Counted from the stretch's first letter, positions 8,734 through 18,420 are shown. The stretch is DNA of 64,000 bases from Butyrivibrio sp. (GCA_017535785.1 JAFXTN010000037.1:1-64000); one strand, 5' to 3'. Notes: generated by a model not told the origin, from the letters alone. Made by a program: numbers and translations.

Positions 8734-8997
8734 TTGGAAAAGATTATTTTTAGTCCCGAAGGCGAAGAACCCGTTGAGTTCTATTGCCTTGAACAGACAG
8801 TTATAGGTGCAAAAACATATTTGCTTGTAACAGATGAAGAGGATGGTGACGGAGAGGCGCTCATTTTGCGCGACGACTCCGATATTAAAGATGAAGAAGC
8901 GGTTTATGTGATCGTAGATGACGAAAAGGAACTTGATGCGGTCGCAGGCATTTTTCGCAAGCTGCTTTCAGAGGACGGTATAGATCTCGATATTTAA
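8734..8997 (+). CDS. DUF1292 family protein (YrzB-like)
   Basis: An 87-residue acidic protein of the DUF1292 family, found next to ireB and ruvX in many Firmicutes; its function is not known. The pattern IIFSPEGEEPVEFYCLEQT, followed by the conserved YLLVTDEEDGDGEALIL core, fits the family. The start appears to be TTG at 8734 with GAGAGAAG upstream; no ATG lies near the expected N-terminus. It is only 12 bp from ruvX, so the two are probably cotranscribed. Confidence 0.85.
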   Translation: MEKIIFSPEGEEPVEFYCLEQTVIGAKTYLLVTDEEDGDGEALILRDDSDIKDEEAVYVIVDDEKELDAVAGIFRKLLSEDGIDLDI

Positions 8998-9055
8998 CGG
9001 GTAACTGGTTTTTATCGGGTTCTGCGTCTTTTTCTACAAAAAGATGGAGGAATTA

Positions 9056-10735
9056 ATGAACAAAAAGAAAATTGAAAATGCGTCCAAGCTGCAGATCATT
9101 CCTTTGGGTGGTCTTGAGCAGATTGGAATGAACATCACTGCCTTCAGATATGAAGACAGTATTATTGTGGTTGACTGCGGATTGGCATTCCCTGACGACG
9201 ATATGCTGGGAATCGATCTGGTTATTCCTGATATCACTTACCTTCAGGAGAACATAGATAAGGTAAAAGGATTCGTTATAACACACGGACACGAGGACCA
9301 TATCGGTGCTCTTCCGTATATTTTACATGAGCTCAATGTACCGGTATATGCAACACGCCTTACAATGGGTATAATTGAACACAAGCTCGAGGAACATAAT
9401 CTTTTAAAGAGCACAAGAAGAAAAGTGGTTAAATTCGGACAATCCATCAACCTTGGACAGTTCAGAGTTGAGTTTATAAGAACCAACCATTCCATCGTTG
9501 ATGCTGCTGCACTTGCAATCTATTCACCTGCAGGCACTATTGTGCACACAGGCGATTTCAAGGTTGACTATACACCTGTTTACGGAGATCCCATCGATCT
9601 CCAGCGCTTTGCCGAGATAGGTAAAAAGGGTGTCCTTGGTATCATGTGCGATTCAACCAACGCTGAGCGTCCCGGATTTACACCTTCAGAGAAGACTGTA
9701 GGTAGGGCTCTCAATGCACTTTTTGAGGAGCACGAGAATTCGAGGATCATTGTCGCTACTTTTGCATCCAATGTTGACAGAGTTCAGCAGATAATCAATA
9801 TGGCACATAAATTCGGAAGAAAGGTTGTTGTCGAAGGCCGAAGCATGGTCAGCATCATCGACATTGCTCAGAAGCTTGAGTGCATCCAGGTTCCCGAAGA
9901 TACGCTTATTGATATCGATCAGATAAAGAACTACCCTGAGAACAAGACCGTTATAATCACAACGGGAAGCCAGGGAGAGAGTATGGCCGCACTCAGCAGA
10001 ATGGCAAGCGGTCAGCACAAGAAGATCACTATAGGTGCGGGTGATACGGTAATTTTCTCATCACATCCGATTCCGGGTAATGAGAAGGCCGTTACCAATA
10101 TAATCAACGAACTCCAGATGAAGGGAGCCGACGTTATCTTCCAGGATGTCCATGTTTCGGGACATGCTTGTCAGGAGGATATCAAGCTTCTTTATACTTT
10201 GGTAAAACCTAAATATGCGATTCCCGTTCACGGTGAATACAGACACCTTATGGCTCAGCGTAGAATAGCCAAGGATCTTGGAATACCCAAGGAGAATATC
10301 TTTATTCTTCATTCCGGTGATATACTTGAGCTTAACGGCGAAGGTGCAGCTATTAACGGAAAAGTTCCTTTCGGAGCTATACTTGTAGACGGACTTGGCG
10401 TCGGAGATGTAGGAAATGTGGTCCTCAGGGACAGACAGCATCTTGCCGAGGACGGAATTGTCATCGTTGTATTTGGTCTCGATCAGGCAAATGGTATACT
10501 TGTATCAGGACCCAGTATTGTATCAAGAGGTTTTGTTTATGTAAGAGAGTCCGACAAACTGATCGATGATGCGACGGATCTTGTTTACGATGAGGTTACC
10601 GAGGCCCTCGAAAAGGGTATTACCGATTGGGGAAAATTAAAAAATATTGTCAAAGACGTCTTAAGCGATTATATTTGGAAGAAGACAAAAAGAAGACCGA
10701 TGATCATGCCAATAATAATGGACTCGAATAATTGA
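9056..10735 (+). CDS. rnj: Ribonuclease J
   Basis: Metallo-beta-lactamase/beta-CASP nuclease with 5'-3' exo- and endonuclease activity in mRNA decay and rRNA maturation. The 559 residues carry the zinc motif THGHEDHIGALPY, HTGDFKVDYTP, the beta-CASP segment (about 220-360) and SGHA, plus a C-terminal domain ending in KKTKRRPMIMPIIMD. The ATG at 9056 is preceded by GGAGG at 9046-9050. Whether it is J1 or J2 cannot be settled, and no second copy lies in the window. It separates the DUF1292 gene from the MltG-like gene. Confidence 0.96.
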   Translation: MNKKKIENASKLQIIPLGGLEQIGMNITAFRYEDSIIVVDCGLAFPDDDMLGIDLVIPDITYLQENIDKVKGFVITHGHEDHIGALPYILHELNVPVYATRLTMGIIEHKLEEHNLLKSTRRKVVKFGQSINLGQFRVEFIRTNHSIVDAAALAIYSPAGTIVHTGDFKVDYTPVYGDPIDLQRFAEIGKKGVLGIMCDSTNAERPGFTPSEKTVGRALNALFEEHENSRIIVATFASNVDRVQQIINMAHKFGRKVVVEGRSMVSIIDIAQKLECIQVPEDTLIDIDQIKNYPENKTVIITTGSQGESMAALSRMASGQHKKITIGAGDTVIFSSHPIPGNEKAVTNIINELQMKGADVIFQDVHVSGHACQEDIKLLYTLVKPKYAIPVHGEYRHLMAQRRIAKDLGIPKENIFILHSGDILELNGEGAAINGKVPFGAILVDGLGVGDVGNVVLRDRQHLAEDGIVIVVFGLDQANGILVSGPSIVSRGFVYVRESDKLIDDATDLVYDEVTEALEKGITDWGKLKNIVKDVLSDYIWKKTKRRPMIMPIIMDSNN

Positions 10736-10764
10736 TGTTCGGTCTATAAGGGGAAAGATTATTT

Positions 10765-11307
10765 ATGAATGCTAAAAATGGAATTTTAGGAGTACTTGAT
10801 ACTGTTGTAAAAGTAGCTTTTGTATTGATAATGATAATGCTGATAAGCAGGTATTCAAAGCTTGCTTACAGCTATGGATATCAGATCTTTAATCAGAAGC
10901 CTGTATCTACAGGATCGGGAAGAGATGTTACTGTTACCATAAGTGAAGGTGACGGCGCAAGGACTATAGGAAGCAAGCTTGCCGGAGCGGGACTTATCAC
11001 AGATAAGAAATTGTTTTTGCTTCAGGAGCGATTTTCTGAATATTCAGGTCTTGAAAAGCCCGGAACTTATGAACTTAACACAACTATGACTCCGGAACAG
11101 ATGATAATAATAATGGCCGGAGGAGAAGATGCTTTGGAAGGAAATTCTTCCAAGGAACAGACATCGGAGGGATCCGGATCATCCGGAGAAGGAATCGAAG
11201 CTATAGATGAGTCTGCTGAAGATGAGCAATCTGAAGGCGATTCTGAAGGCGAATCCGAGGGTGAGTCCGAGAGTGAAGAAGCTCCGGAGGGAGAAGACGG
11301 TGATTGA
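10765..11307 (+). CDS. Short MltG/YceG-like membrane protein without catalytic domain
   Basis: A 180-residue protein with one N-terminal transmembrane segment (VVKVAFVLIMIMLIS, about residues 15-30) and a region resembling the LysM-like N-terminal domain of MltG (TVTISEGDGARTIGSKLAGA, then GLITDKKLFLL and PGTYELNTTMTPEQMI). The family's C-terminal catalytic domain is absent. The protein ends instead in a Ser/Glu/Gly-rich acidic tail of about 55 residues. The position equals Bacillus yrrL (mltG), just before trmR. It may bind glycan or act as a scaffold, not as a lytic transglycosylase. The reading frame looks intact. Confidence 0.75.
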   Translation: MNAKNGILGVLDTVVKVAFVLIMIMLISRYSKLAYSYGYQIFNQKPVSTGSGRDVTVTISEGDGARTIGSKLAGAGLITDKKLFLLQERFSEYSGLEKPGTYELNTTMTPEQMIIIMAGGEDALEGNSSKEQTSEGSGSSGEGIEAIDESAEDEQSEGDSEGESEGESESEEAPEGEDGD

Positions 11308-11941
11308 ACAGGATAGAATGACTGCTTTTATCAATTCTCTCGATCCCGGAAATGCGGAATATCTTGACGCGCTTGAGAGAGAAGCCAAGGCTACGGATGT
11401 TCCCATTATCCGAAAGGATACTCAGGCACTGCTTAAGTTCCTTATGGCATCGTCCGCACCCAAGAATATCTTGGAAGTGGGTTGCGCTATTGGATTTTCG
11501 GCTCTTTTAATGGCGGAATACAGTGGTGATGACACCAAGATAACGACTATTGAAAAGTACGAAAAGAGAATTCCTGTTGCAAAAGAAAATTTCATAAAGT
11601 ACGACCAAAACAATAAAATCACACTTTTGGAAGGTGATGCGACCGATATACTCAGAACGCTGGCCCCGGGGTATGATTTTATTTTTATGGATGCGGCCAA
11701 AGGCCAATATATCAATTTTTTGCCTGATTGCTTAAGGATACTTAATAAGGGCGGATTGCTCGTTTCCGACAATGTGCTTCAGGACGGAGATATAATAGAG
11801 TCGCGGTTTGCGGTCACAAGAAGAGATAGGACGATCCATGCAAGGATGCGCGACTATCTGTATGAGCTTAAGCATAATGATGCGCTTAATACGGTGATAC
11901 TTACCGTTGGGGATGGAATGACACTTTCTGTCAAGCTTTGA
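11300..11941 (+). CDS. trmR: O-methyltransferase, tRNA 5-hydroxyuridine methyltransferase TrmR
   Basis: Class I SAM methyltransferase of the YrrM type, which turns 5-hydroxyuridine at tRNA position 34 into 5-methoxyuridine. The 213 residues hold the SAM-binding motif ILEVGCAIGFSALLMAEY and the metal-dependent O-methyltransferase sequence DFIFMDAAKGQY followed by LVSDNVL. GTG at 11300 is preferred because GGAGGGAG lies 7-8 nt upstream; it overlaps the previous gene by 8 bp, suggesting translational coupling. ATG 11318 is an alternative. The trhP gene follows after 19 bp, which supports the tRNA role. Confidence 0.85.
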   Translation: MIEQDRMTAFINSLDPGNAEYLDALEREAKATDVPIIRKDTQALLKFLMASSAPKNILEVGCAIGFSALLMAEYSGDDTKITTIEKYEKRIPVAKENFIKYDQNNKITLLEGDATDILRTLAPGYDFIFMDAAKGQYINFLPDCLRILNKGGLLVSDNVLQDGDIIESRFAVTRRDRTIHARMRDYLYELKHNDALNTVILTVGDGMTLSVKL

Positions 11942-11960
11942 TCTATAAACGGAGATTTCA

Positions 11961-13196
11961 ATGAAAAAACCAGAATTACTTATACCGGCAAGCAGCCTTG
12001 AGGTTTTAAAGACTGCGGTAATATTCGGAGCGGACGCTGTTTACATCGGAGGAGATGCATTCGGACTTCGCGCCAAGGCTAAAAACTTCAGTAAAGAAGA
12101 GATGAAGGAAGGAATTGCTTTTGCCCATGAGCATGGAGTTAAGGTCCATGTCACGGTCAACATCCTTGCTCACAATTACGATCTCGACGGCGTTGAGGAA
12201 TACCTTCATGAGTTAAAAGAGCTTAAGCCGGATGCACTTATCATTGCTGATCCCGGAATCTTCATGAAGGCAAGAAGGATCTGTCCCGAGATAGATATAC
12301 ATGTTTCCACACAGGCCAACAACACCAATTACGAGACATATCTTTTCTGGAGAGATCTGGGAGCCAAAAGAGTTGTTGCGGCAAGAGAACTTTCCATGAA
12401 TGAGATAAAAGAGATCAAGGAGAGGATCCCGGATGATCTTGAAATGGAGTGCTTCATTCACGGAGCCATGTGCATTTCGTATTCCGGAAGATGTCTTTTG
12501 TCCAATTATTTCACAGGAAGAGATGCCAATCACGGCGCGTGCACTCATCCGTGCAGATGGAAATACGCTGTTGTCGAGGAGAAAAGACCCGGCGAATACC
12601 TTCCCGTATATGAAAACGACAGAGGAACATATATTTTTAATTCCAAGGATCTGTGCATGATAGAGCACATCCCGGAGCTTGTTGATGCGGGTGTCGACAG
12701 CTGTAAGATCGAGGGAAGGATGAAGACTGCCCTCTATGTTGCTACTGTTGCAAGAACATACAGAAAAGCGATAGATGATTTCTTTGAGTCTGAGGAAAAA
12801 TACAGGGAGAACATGCCCTGGTACAAGGAACAGATATCAAAGTGCACATACAGACAGTTCACCACAGGCTTTTATTTCGGAAAGCCCAGTGATGAGACAC
12901 AGATTTATGACGTAAACACATATGTTAATGAATATATCTATCTTGGAATAGTCAATGATATCGATGAGAGAGGCTATGCCAAGATCGAGCAGAGAAATAA
13001 ATTCTCTGTAGGAGATGAGATAGAGATCATGAAGCCCGACGGTACAGATGTAAAGGTAACTGTCAAAGCAATGTATACTGAGGATGGGGAGAGCGTGGAA
13101 TCCTGCCCTCATCCCAAACAGGTTTTATATGTGGAGCTGTCTGAGTCTGCTGAGAAATACGACATACTTAGAGCCCCTTCAAAAGAAAATGAATAA
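11961..13196 (+). CDS. trhP: Peptidase U32 family tRNA hydroxylation protein (TrhP)
   Basis: U32-family protein needed for prephenate-dependent hydroxylation of U34 in tRNA (ho5U), the step before TrmR. The 411 residues show the TIM-barrel start (PELLIPASSLEVLKTAVIFG), the signature HGAMCISYSGRCLLSNYF and the Cys set (C in GAMCIS, GRCLL, GACTHPC) thought to bind an Fe-S cluster, then CKIEGRMKTALYVA. The length matches Bacillus YrrO (TrhP2); a separate YrrN partner is not present. Despite the family name, peptidase activity is doubtful. Confidence 0.88.
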   Translation: MKKPELLIPASSLEVLKTAVIFGADAVYIGGDAFGLRAKAKNFSKEEMKEGIAFAHEHGVKVHVTVNILAHNYDLDGVEEYLHELKELKPDALIIADPGIFMKARRICPEIDIHVSTQANNTNYETYLFWRDLGAKRVVAARELSMNEIKEIKERIPDDLEMECFIHGAMCISYSGRCLLSNYFTGRDANHGACTHPCRWKYAVVEEKRPGEYLPVYENDRGTYIFNSKDLCMIEHIPELVDAGVDSCKIEGRMKTALYVATVARTYRKAIDDFFESEEKYRENMPWYKEQISKCTYRQFTTGFYFGKPSDETQIYDVNTYVNEYIYLGIVNDIDERGYAKIEQRNKFSVGDEIEIMKPDGTDVKVTVKAMYTEDGESVESCPHPKQVLYVELSESAEKYDILRAPSKENE

Positions 13197-13279
13197 AAAG
13201 ATAAATTTGGCTAGTAGTTTTTTGTTAGTTGATGTAAACTGTTAAGCAGTTAAATTTTGCAGTACAGAAAGGGGCACTG

Positions 13280-15391
13280 ATGAGCAATAGGGTGAACGTA
13301 GAAGAGATATTCGGACAGAACGTCTTTACTCTTGCCAAGATGAGAGAGAGACTTCCCAAGAATGTTTATAAAGAGGTTGTGAACGTGACGGAGCACGGCG
13401 GATTGTTATCCAAGGAATCAGCCGATGTGGTTGCCAACGCAATGAAGGAGTGGGCCGTTGAGAACGGAGCTACACATTTCACGCACTGGTTCCAGCCGCT
13501 TACAGGTATCACGGCCGAGAAACACGACTCATTTGTGGGAAGCGCTGACAAGGATGGAAGGATGCTTACTTCTTTCTCAGGAAAAGAACTGATAAAGGGT
13601 GAGCCTGATGCTTCATCTTTCCCGTCAGGAGGACTCAGAGCAACATTTGAGGCCAGAGGATATACAACATGGGATATCACTTCTCCCGCATTCCTCAAGG
13701 AATCAGGAGCAGGCGTTACACTTTGCATTCCCACTGCCTTTTGTTCATACACAGGAGATGCGCTTGATAAGAAGACTCCTCTTCTTAGATCGATGGAGGC
13801 TATTAACAAGCAGGCACTTCGTATAGTTAAGCTTTTTGGAAATACAACTGCAACCAAGGTCAATGTATCTGTAGGACCTGAGCAGGAATACTTCCTTGTT
13901 GATTGGGACAAGGCGATGAAGAGAGAGGATCTTCTCTTTACCGGAAGAACTCTTTTTGGTGCTATGCCTCCCAAGGGACAGGAGATGGAAGATCATTACT
14001 TCGGAGTTATCAGAGAGAGAGTCGGAGAATTCATGAACGACCTCAACGTAGAGCTCTGGAAGCTTGGTGTTCCCGATAAGACACAACACAATGAGGTTGC
14101 TCCCGGACAGCACGAGCTTGCTCCTGTTTACGAGACAGCCAATATTGCCGTAGATCACAATCAGATCATTATGGAGACTATGAAGCGTGTAGCTGAGCAT
14201 CATCACATGAGATGCCTCCTTCACGAGAAGCCTTTTGCCGGCGTTAACGGATCCGGTAAGCACGACAACTGGTCTCTTTGCACAGATGACGGTGTTAACC
14301 TTCTTGATCCCGGTGATACCCCCAACAAGAATGTTCAGTTCCTGTTTGTGCTTTCCTGCATTCTCAGGGCTGTAGACAGACATGCGGATCTTCTCAGACA
14401 GAGTGCATCCGACGTAGGAAATGACCACAGACTCGGTGCTGATGAGGCTCCTCCGGCTATTATCTCCGTATTCCTCGGAGAGCAGCTTGAGGATGTTGTA
14501 AGACAGCTCATCGAGACAGGTGTTGCCAAGTCAAGCAAGAAGGGTGGCAAGCTCAAGACCGGTGTATCAACTCTTCCTCAGTTTGAGAAAGATGCTACAG
14601 ACAGAAACCGTACATCACCTTTCGCATTTACAGGTAATAAATTCGAGTTCAGAATGGTTGGCTCTTCCGATTCCATGGCAAGCTCCAACACTACACTTAA
14701 TACGATCGTTGCAGAGACATTCTGCGAGGCAGCGGATATCCTTGAGAAGGCAGATGACTTTGATATGGCTGTGCATGATCTCATTAAGAAGTATCTTACC
14801 GAGCATCAGAGGATCATCTTCAACGGTGACGGATATTCTGACGCGTGGGTAAAAGAGGCTGACAGACGCGGACTTCCCAATATAAAGTCTACTATCGAAG
14901 CAGCCGATACACTTACTACCAAGAAGGCTATCGATCTCTTCGAGAGATTCGGTGTTTATACCAAGACCGAGCTTGAATCCAGAAAAGAGATCATATTTGA
15001 GTCATATGCCAAGACTATCAATATCGAGGCGCTTACAATGATCGATATGGCTTCAAAGCAGATCATTCCTGCGGTTATGAAGTATGCGGGAAGAGTTGCC
15101 AAGGATGTCAACGAGATCAAGGCTGCCGGAGTAGATGCATCCGTTGAGGTTGCAGAGCTTAAAGAGATCCAGGAGCTGCTTGCTAAGATGAAGACAGCTC
15201 TCGACAAGCTTAAGACCAATGAGGAGAAGGCGCGCAAGATCAAGGATCAGCGTCAGCAGGCTTTCTTCTACAAGGATAAAGTCCTTCCTGTAATGGAGTC
15301 ACTCAGAACTCCCGCCGACAAGCTTGAAATGCTCGTTGATAAGCAGGATTGGCCGTTCCCTACATATGCGGATCTACTTTTTGAAGGCTGA
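13280..15391 (+). CDS. glnN: Glutamine synthetase type III
   Basis: ATP-dependent synthesis of glutamine from glutamate and ammonia. The 703-residue length is diagnostic of GSIII, found in Bacteroides, cyanobacteria and Lachnospiraceae, and is much longer than GSI. Visible motifs: N-terminal GSIII domain, [21 protein letters not shown] metal/ammonia site ([15 protein letters not shown]), [15 protein letters not shown] for ATP binding, and [18 protein letters not shown] with the catalytic Arg residues. An AAGGGG ribosome-binding site precedes the ATG. It stands alone with its own terminator. No GlnR or PII gene is adjacent. Confidence 0.96.
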   Translation: MSNRVNVEEIFGQNVFTLAKMRERLPKNVYKEVVNVTEHGGLLSKESADVVANAMKEWAVENGATHFTHWFQPLTGITAEKHDSFVGSADKDGRMLTSFSGKELIKGEPDASSFPSGGLRATFEARGYTTWDITSPAFLKESGAGVTLCIPTAFCSYTGDALDKKTPLLRSMEAINKQALRIVKLFGNTTATKVNVSVGPEQEYFLVDWDKAMKREDLLFTGRTLFGAMPPKGQEMEDHYFGVIRERVGEFMNDLNVELWKLGVPDKTQHNEVAPGQHELAPVYETANIAVDHNQIIMETMKRVAEHHHMRCLLHEKPFAGVNGSGKHDNWSLCTDDGVNLLDPGDTPNKNVQFLFVLSCILRAVDRHADLLRQSASDVGNDHRLGADEAPPAIISVFLGEQLEDVVRQLIETGVAKSSKKGGKLKTGVSTLPQFEKDATDRNRTSPFAFTGNKFEFRMVGSSDSMASSNTTLNTIVAETFCEAADILEKADDFDMAVHDLIKKYLTEHQRIIFNGDGYSDAWVKEADRRGLPNIKSTIEAADTLTTKKAIDLFERFGVYTKTELESRKEIIFESYAKTINIEALTMIDMASKQIIPAVMKYAGRVAKDVNEIKAAGVDASVEVAELKEIQELLAKMKTALDKLKTNEEKARKIKDQRQQAFFYKDKVLPVMESLRTPADKLEMLVDKQDWPFPTYADLLFEG

Positions 15392-15409
15392 TTATTTACG
15401 GTTTTAAAT

Positions 15410-15437
15410 ACCCATCGCAACTTTGCTTGCGATGGGT
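15410..15437 (+). terminator. Terminator-like hairpin after glnN
   Basis: ACCCATCGCAA (15410-15420) pairs with TTGCGATGGGT (15427-15437) around a 6-nt loop. The tail is TATAATT and lacks a long T run, so efficiency is uncertain. Confidence 0.65.
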
Positions 15438-15481
15438 TATAATTAAAGAAACGAGAAATGAAAAAAATAATAAAAAAGTAC

Positions 15482-15510
15482 TTGCTTTTTTCTATCACCT
15501 CACGTATAAT
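15482..15510 (+). promoter_or_regulatory. Promoter of tRNA-Gln
   Basis: TTGCTT (15482-15487), a 17-bp spacer and a consensus TATAAT (15505-15510). The tRNA begins 14 bp after the -10 box. Confidence 0.8.
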
Positions 15511-15523
15511 CATTTCTTGTCGG

Positions 15524-15596
15524 TGGGCTATCGCCAAGCGGTAAGGCAACGGACTCTGACTCCGTCATTACGTAGGTTCGAATCCTACTAGCCCAG
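15524..15596 (+). tRNA. tRNA-Gln (anticodon CUG)
   Basis: A 73-nt cloverleaf. Acceptor arm TGGGCTA/TAGCCCA with discriminator G; anticodon stem ACGGA/TCCGT enclosing CTCTGAC, anticodon CTG at 15556-15558, reading CAG; T arm GTAGG-TTCGAAT-CCTAC. The U1-A72 pair is typical of tRNA-Gln. CCA is not encoded. It is a single-gene unit with its own promoter and terminator. Confidence 0.95.
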
Positions 15597-15607
15597 CTAA
15601 TATGTGA

Positions 15608-15637
15608 AAGCGAGATTGGTGACAATCTCGCTTTTTT
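15608..15637 (+). terminator. Terminator after tRNA-Gln
   Basis: AAAGCGAGATTG pairs with CAATCTCGCTTT around GTGA, and the right arm runs into a T run (15632-15637). Confidence 0.88.
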
Positions 15638-15659
15638 CATAATATTGGGAGAAAGGCTC

Positions 15660-16382
15660 ATGTATACATTTGACGCGAAAATAAGATACAGTGAAGTAGA
15701 CAGTAATGCGAAACTGACAATAGAGTCGCTTATAAACTATTTTCAGGACAGTACTATCTTTCAGACGCAGTCCGGACCTGCATCCATAGATTATCTTAAA
15801 AGAAACGGTCTGGCATGGGTCCTTTCCGCATGGCAGATTACCGTAAACAGATATCCCAAGCTTTGTGAGGATGTTACCATAGGAACAATGCCTTATGAGC
15901 TTAAAGGGGCTGTGGGGCTTAGAAACTTCTTTATGGACGGCGCTGATGGCGAAAGGCTTGCGGTTGCCAATTCCATATGGACGCTTGTCGACGTTGAGAA
16001 AGAGATGCCTATCAGGATCACGGAAGAGATTGCTTCCGCATATGTTCTGGATGAGAAGCTTGATATGGACTACAGCGGCAGAAAGATCGTTCTTCCCAAA
16101 GACGGTGAGAGGATCGAATGCCAGAGCATCGAGATCACCAGAGGACATATCGACACCAACAAGCATGTCAATAACGGTCGATACATAAGAATGGCTATTG
16201 ATTGCCTTGGAAACGAGGATTTCAAGATCTCAAAGCTTCGTGCCGAATACAAGAGGCAAGCTAGACTTGGGGATGTGCTCTGCCCTGTTGTTATAAAGAG
16301 CAAAAAAGAGGATAATGATGTTTATACGGTATGCTTTGATAACAGTGAAGGCGAACTGGTATGCGTGGTTGAGCTTATTTAA
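15660..16382 (+). CDS. Acyl-ACP thioesterase
   Basis: Hydrolyses acyl-ACP to free fatty acid and ACP, ending fatty acid synthesis early. The 240 residues form a double hotdog fold of the FatA/FatB-like bacterial family: first repeat with RYSEVDSNAKLTIESLINYF, a tryptophan-rich segment (LAWVLSAWQITVNRYP), and the second repeat with HIDTNKHVNNGRYIRMA, whose Asp, Asn and His are the active-site positions. The ATG at 15660 follows GGGAGAAAGG. cvfB is 11 bp downstream, but a functional link is not evident. Chain-length preference cannot be read from the sequence. Confidence 0.88.
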   Translation: MYTFDAKIRYSEVDSNAKLTIESLINYFQDSTIFQTQSGPASIDYLKRNGLAWVLSAWQITVNRYPKLCEDVTIGTMPYELKGAVGLRNFFMDGADGERLAVANSIWTLVDVEKEMPIRITEEIASAYVLDEKLDMDYSGRKIVLPKDGERIECQSIEITRGHIDTNKHVNNGRYIRMAIDCLGNEDFKISKLRAEYKRQARLGDVLCPVVIKSKKEDNDVYTVCFDNSEGELVCVVELI

Positions 16383-16393
16383 CCGGAGGATAA

Positions 16394-17227
16394 ATGATAA
16401 GATTAGGTGAAAAACAGATACTTACAGTAGTAAAGAAGGTTGAATTCGGCGTCTACCTTTCTGAGGAACAGGGAAGCGAAGAGAAAGTTCTTTTGCCCAT
16501 TAAACAGGTTCCTAAGGGAACAGAGGTCGGATCTTCCATAGAAGTATTTATTTATAAGGATTCAAGTGACAGGCTTATCGCGACTACAAGCGAGCCTAAG
16601 ATAATGCTCGGTGACGTGAGGCTCCTTAAGGTCAAGGAAGTCGGCAAGATCGGAGCTTTTATGGACTGGGGACTTGAGAAGGACGTGCTTCTTCCTTTCA
16701 GAGAACAGACCAGGAAAGTTAAGGTCGGAGAAGAGGTCCTTTGTGCGCTTTACATTGATAAGAGCAGCAGACTCTGCGTTACCATGAATGTTTACAAATA
16801 TCTTTTAAACAACAGCCCTTATAAGAAAGACGATAAGGTAAAAGGTACCGTATACGAGCTCAGCGATAATTTCGGAGCATTCGTTGCGGTTGACGATATT
16901 TATTCGGCGCTTATTCCCAAGAAGGAGCTATACGGCAATATCGGGATCGGAGACAGTGTTGATGCGCGTGTGACATCTGTCAAAGAGGACGGCAGACTTA
17001 ACTTAAGTGTAAGAGAAAAGGCATATCTTCAGATGGATGAGGATGCTGAAAAGCTCATTGCCATGATGGAAGAGAACGGAGGTAAGATCCCTTTTACAGA
17101 CAAGGCATCTCCCGAGCTTATCCGTCAGAAGACAGGTATGAGCAAGAATGAGTTTAAGAGGGCTGTGGGAAGGCTTTTGAAAGAGGGTAAGATAGAGATC
17201 AAGACGGAATCAATCGAGCTAAAATGA
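16394..17227 (+). CDS. cvfB: S1-domain RNA-binding protein CvfB
   Basis: The 277 residues match the CvfB family: several S1-type OB folds (with VGKIGAFMDWGLEKDVLLPF and DDKVKGTVYELSDNFGAFV) and a C-terminal winged helix (LIRQKTGMSKNEFKRAVGRL). In Staphylococcus CvfB binds RNA and affects virulence-gene expression; a general post-transcriptional role is likely here. It is preceded by CGGAGGA. The downstream CPBP gene starts only a few bases after the stop, so the two are probably in one operon. Confidence 0.9.
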   Translation: MIRLGEKQILTVVKKVEFGVYLSEEQGSEEKVLLPIKQVPKGTEVGSSIEVFIYKDSSDRLIATTSEPKIMLGDVRLLKVKEVGKIGAFMDWGLEKDVLLPFREQTRKVKVGEEVLCALYIDKSSRLCVTMNVYKYLLNNSPYKKDDKVKGTVYELSDNFGAFVAVDDIYSALIPKKELYGNIGIGDSVDARVTSVKEDGRLNLSVREKAYLQMDEDAEKLIAMMEENGGKIPFTDKASPELIRQKTGMSKNEFKRAVGRLLKEGKIEIKTESIELK

Positions 17228-17234
17228 GGTGATT

Positions 17235-18164
17235 ATGGATTACAGAAAAGCTAACATAGCATATATGTTTATGGTGCTGGCGACTATTGTAATGACGTTT
17301 CTTGTGTCGGCATGGGTTGTAACTACAGGAAAAGAGCCTTCGGTTTTTTTGAACAACATTTTTTGTGAGCTTGTTGTTCTTATTCCGGGAATAGCAGTTG
17401 TGCTTTATACAGGCGATAGCTTGGGCTCTGTGATTCCGCTCAAAAAATTTAATATAGTATCGGCTCTTTTATCCGTGCTTTATGTGCTTGCGCTTTTTCC
17501 TCTGATAACATTGGTGAATTCGATATCAATGTTATTTGTGGAGAATACGGTAGATTCAATATCTGACAGCGTTGTTGCAATGCCTATGTGGCTTATGCTC
17601 CTTTCGATGGGAGTTATCAGTCCTTTTATCGAGGAAGTGATATTCCGAGGAGTTCTTTTTCAGACTTATAAGAAAACCGGACGCATCGTGGCATCGATAG
17701 TTTTGTCATCTGTGCTTTTCGGCATGATGCATATGAATTTCAATCAGTTTACATACGCAGCTGCAATGGGCGTTATGTTTTGTATCCTTGTTGAAGCGAC
17801 GGGAAGCGTGTGGTCGTCTTTCTTGGCACACGGATTATTTAATTCCATAGAAGTTATATTTTTATATTCGTCCGAGTATTTTATGGATGATGTGGAGAAT
17901 CTTGCAGAGACACAGATCGGAGACGGAGCAGGGCTTCTTCCGGCGATAGGAATGTATTTCCTAATGGCGGTCATCTTTACGCCTATCGCACTCTGCATAG
18001 TTTATAAGATCGCTAAGATAGAGGGAAGAGAGGCTGCGCTTACAGCAATATTAAAGGGTGAAAAGAAAGAAGGAAGACTTATCACATTTCCTTTGATCAT
18101 TGCTATAGTGTTTGCACTCGCATATATGACTCTTCTTGCGGTATCACAATTCATGCAAGCGTAA
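17235..18164 (+). CDS. CPBP family intramembrane glutamic endopeptidase
   Basis: Rce1/CPBP-type membrane protease of 309 residues with about eight hydrophobic segments. The three family motifs are present: EEVIFRG (about residue 136), FGMMHMNFNQF, and AHGLFNS with the conserved His-Asn pair. Substrates are not known; relatives act in bacteriocin maturation or immunity and in protein sorting. The ATG at 17235 has AGGTG upstream; an in-frame GTG at 17229 overlaps it. The gene ends just before a strong bidirectional terminator. Confidence 0.9.
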   Translation: MDYRKANIAYMFMVLATIVMTFLVSAWVVTTGKEPSVFLNNIFCELVVLIPGIAVVLYTGDSLGSVIPLKKFNIVSALLSVLYVLALFPLITLVNSISMLFVENTVDSISDSVVAMPMWLMLLSMGVISPFIEEVIFRGVLFQTYKKTGRIVASIVLSSVLFGMMHMNFNQFTYAAAMGVMFCILVEATGSVWSSFLAHGLFNSIEVIFLYSSEYFMDDVENLAETQIGDGAGLLPAIGMYFLMAVIFTPIALCIVYKIAKIEGREAALTAILKGEKKEGRLITFPLIIAIVFALAYMTLLAVSQFMQA

Positions 18165-18167
18165 TAA

Positions 18168-18194
18168 AAAGAGGAGGGTAGTACCCTCCTCTTT
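18168..18194 (+). terminator. Bidirectional terminator
   Basis: AAAGAGGAGGGTA pairs with TACCCTCCTCTTT around a single G, with A-rich and T-rich flanks. It lies between the convergent CPBP and yjfB genes and can serve both strands. Confidence 0.9.
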
Positions 18195-18209
18195 GTGTTG
18201 ATGACGATA

Positions 18210-18398
18210 TCATAATCTTATGTCGATATTTGAACCTACATTCGGATTAACGGACAGTTCTGATACAGAGTCTATCTGCTCTACAACGTTGCTGCCTACG
18301 TCTTTCATGAAATCCAGGTTCTTTGACAGCATAGCCACTCCTACGTCAGTGAGGACGCGGTTTTGTGATAAAGCCATCGATAATGAAGGAATATCCAT
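18210..18398 (-). CDS. YjfB family putative motility protein
   Basis: A 62-residue protein of the YjfB_motility family (DIPSLSMALSQNRVLTDVGV, then AMLSKNLD). These small proteins occur in flagellated Firmicutes and the Bacillus member is expressed with sigma-D genes; the molecular role is unknown. The start at 18398 has GGAGGTGC just upstream. A longer in-frame extension to 18461 covers the promoter region and is rejected. It lies divergent from the PucR-type regulator. Confidence 0.85.
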   Translation of the reverse strand: MDIPSLSMALSQNRVLTDVGVAMLSKNLDFMKDVGSNVVEQIDSVSELSVNPNVGSNIDIRL

Positions 18399-18420
18399 AA
18401 GCACCTCCGTTTCCCTACGG

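Noticed and set aside
13366..14428. Long minus-strand open frames (about 200 residues) opposite glutamine synthetase
   Set aside because: They run antisense to a fully conserved enzyme and show no recognisable domains.
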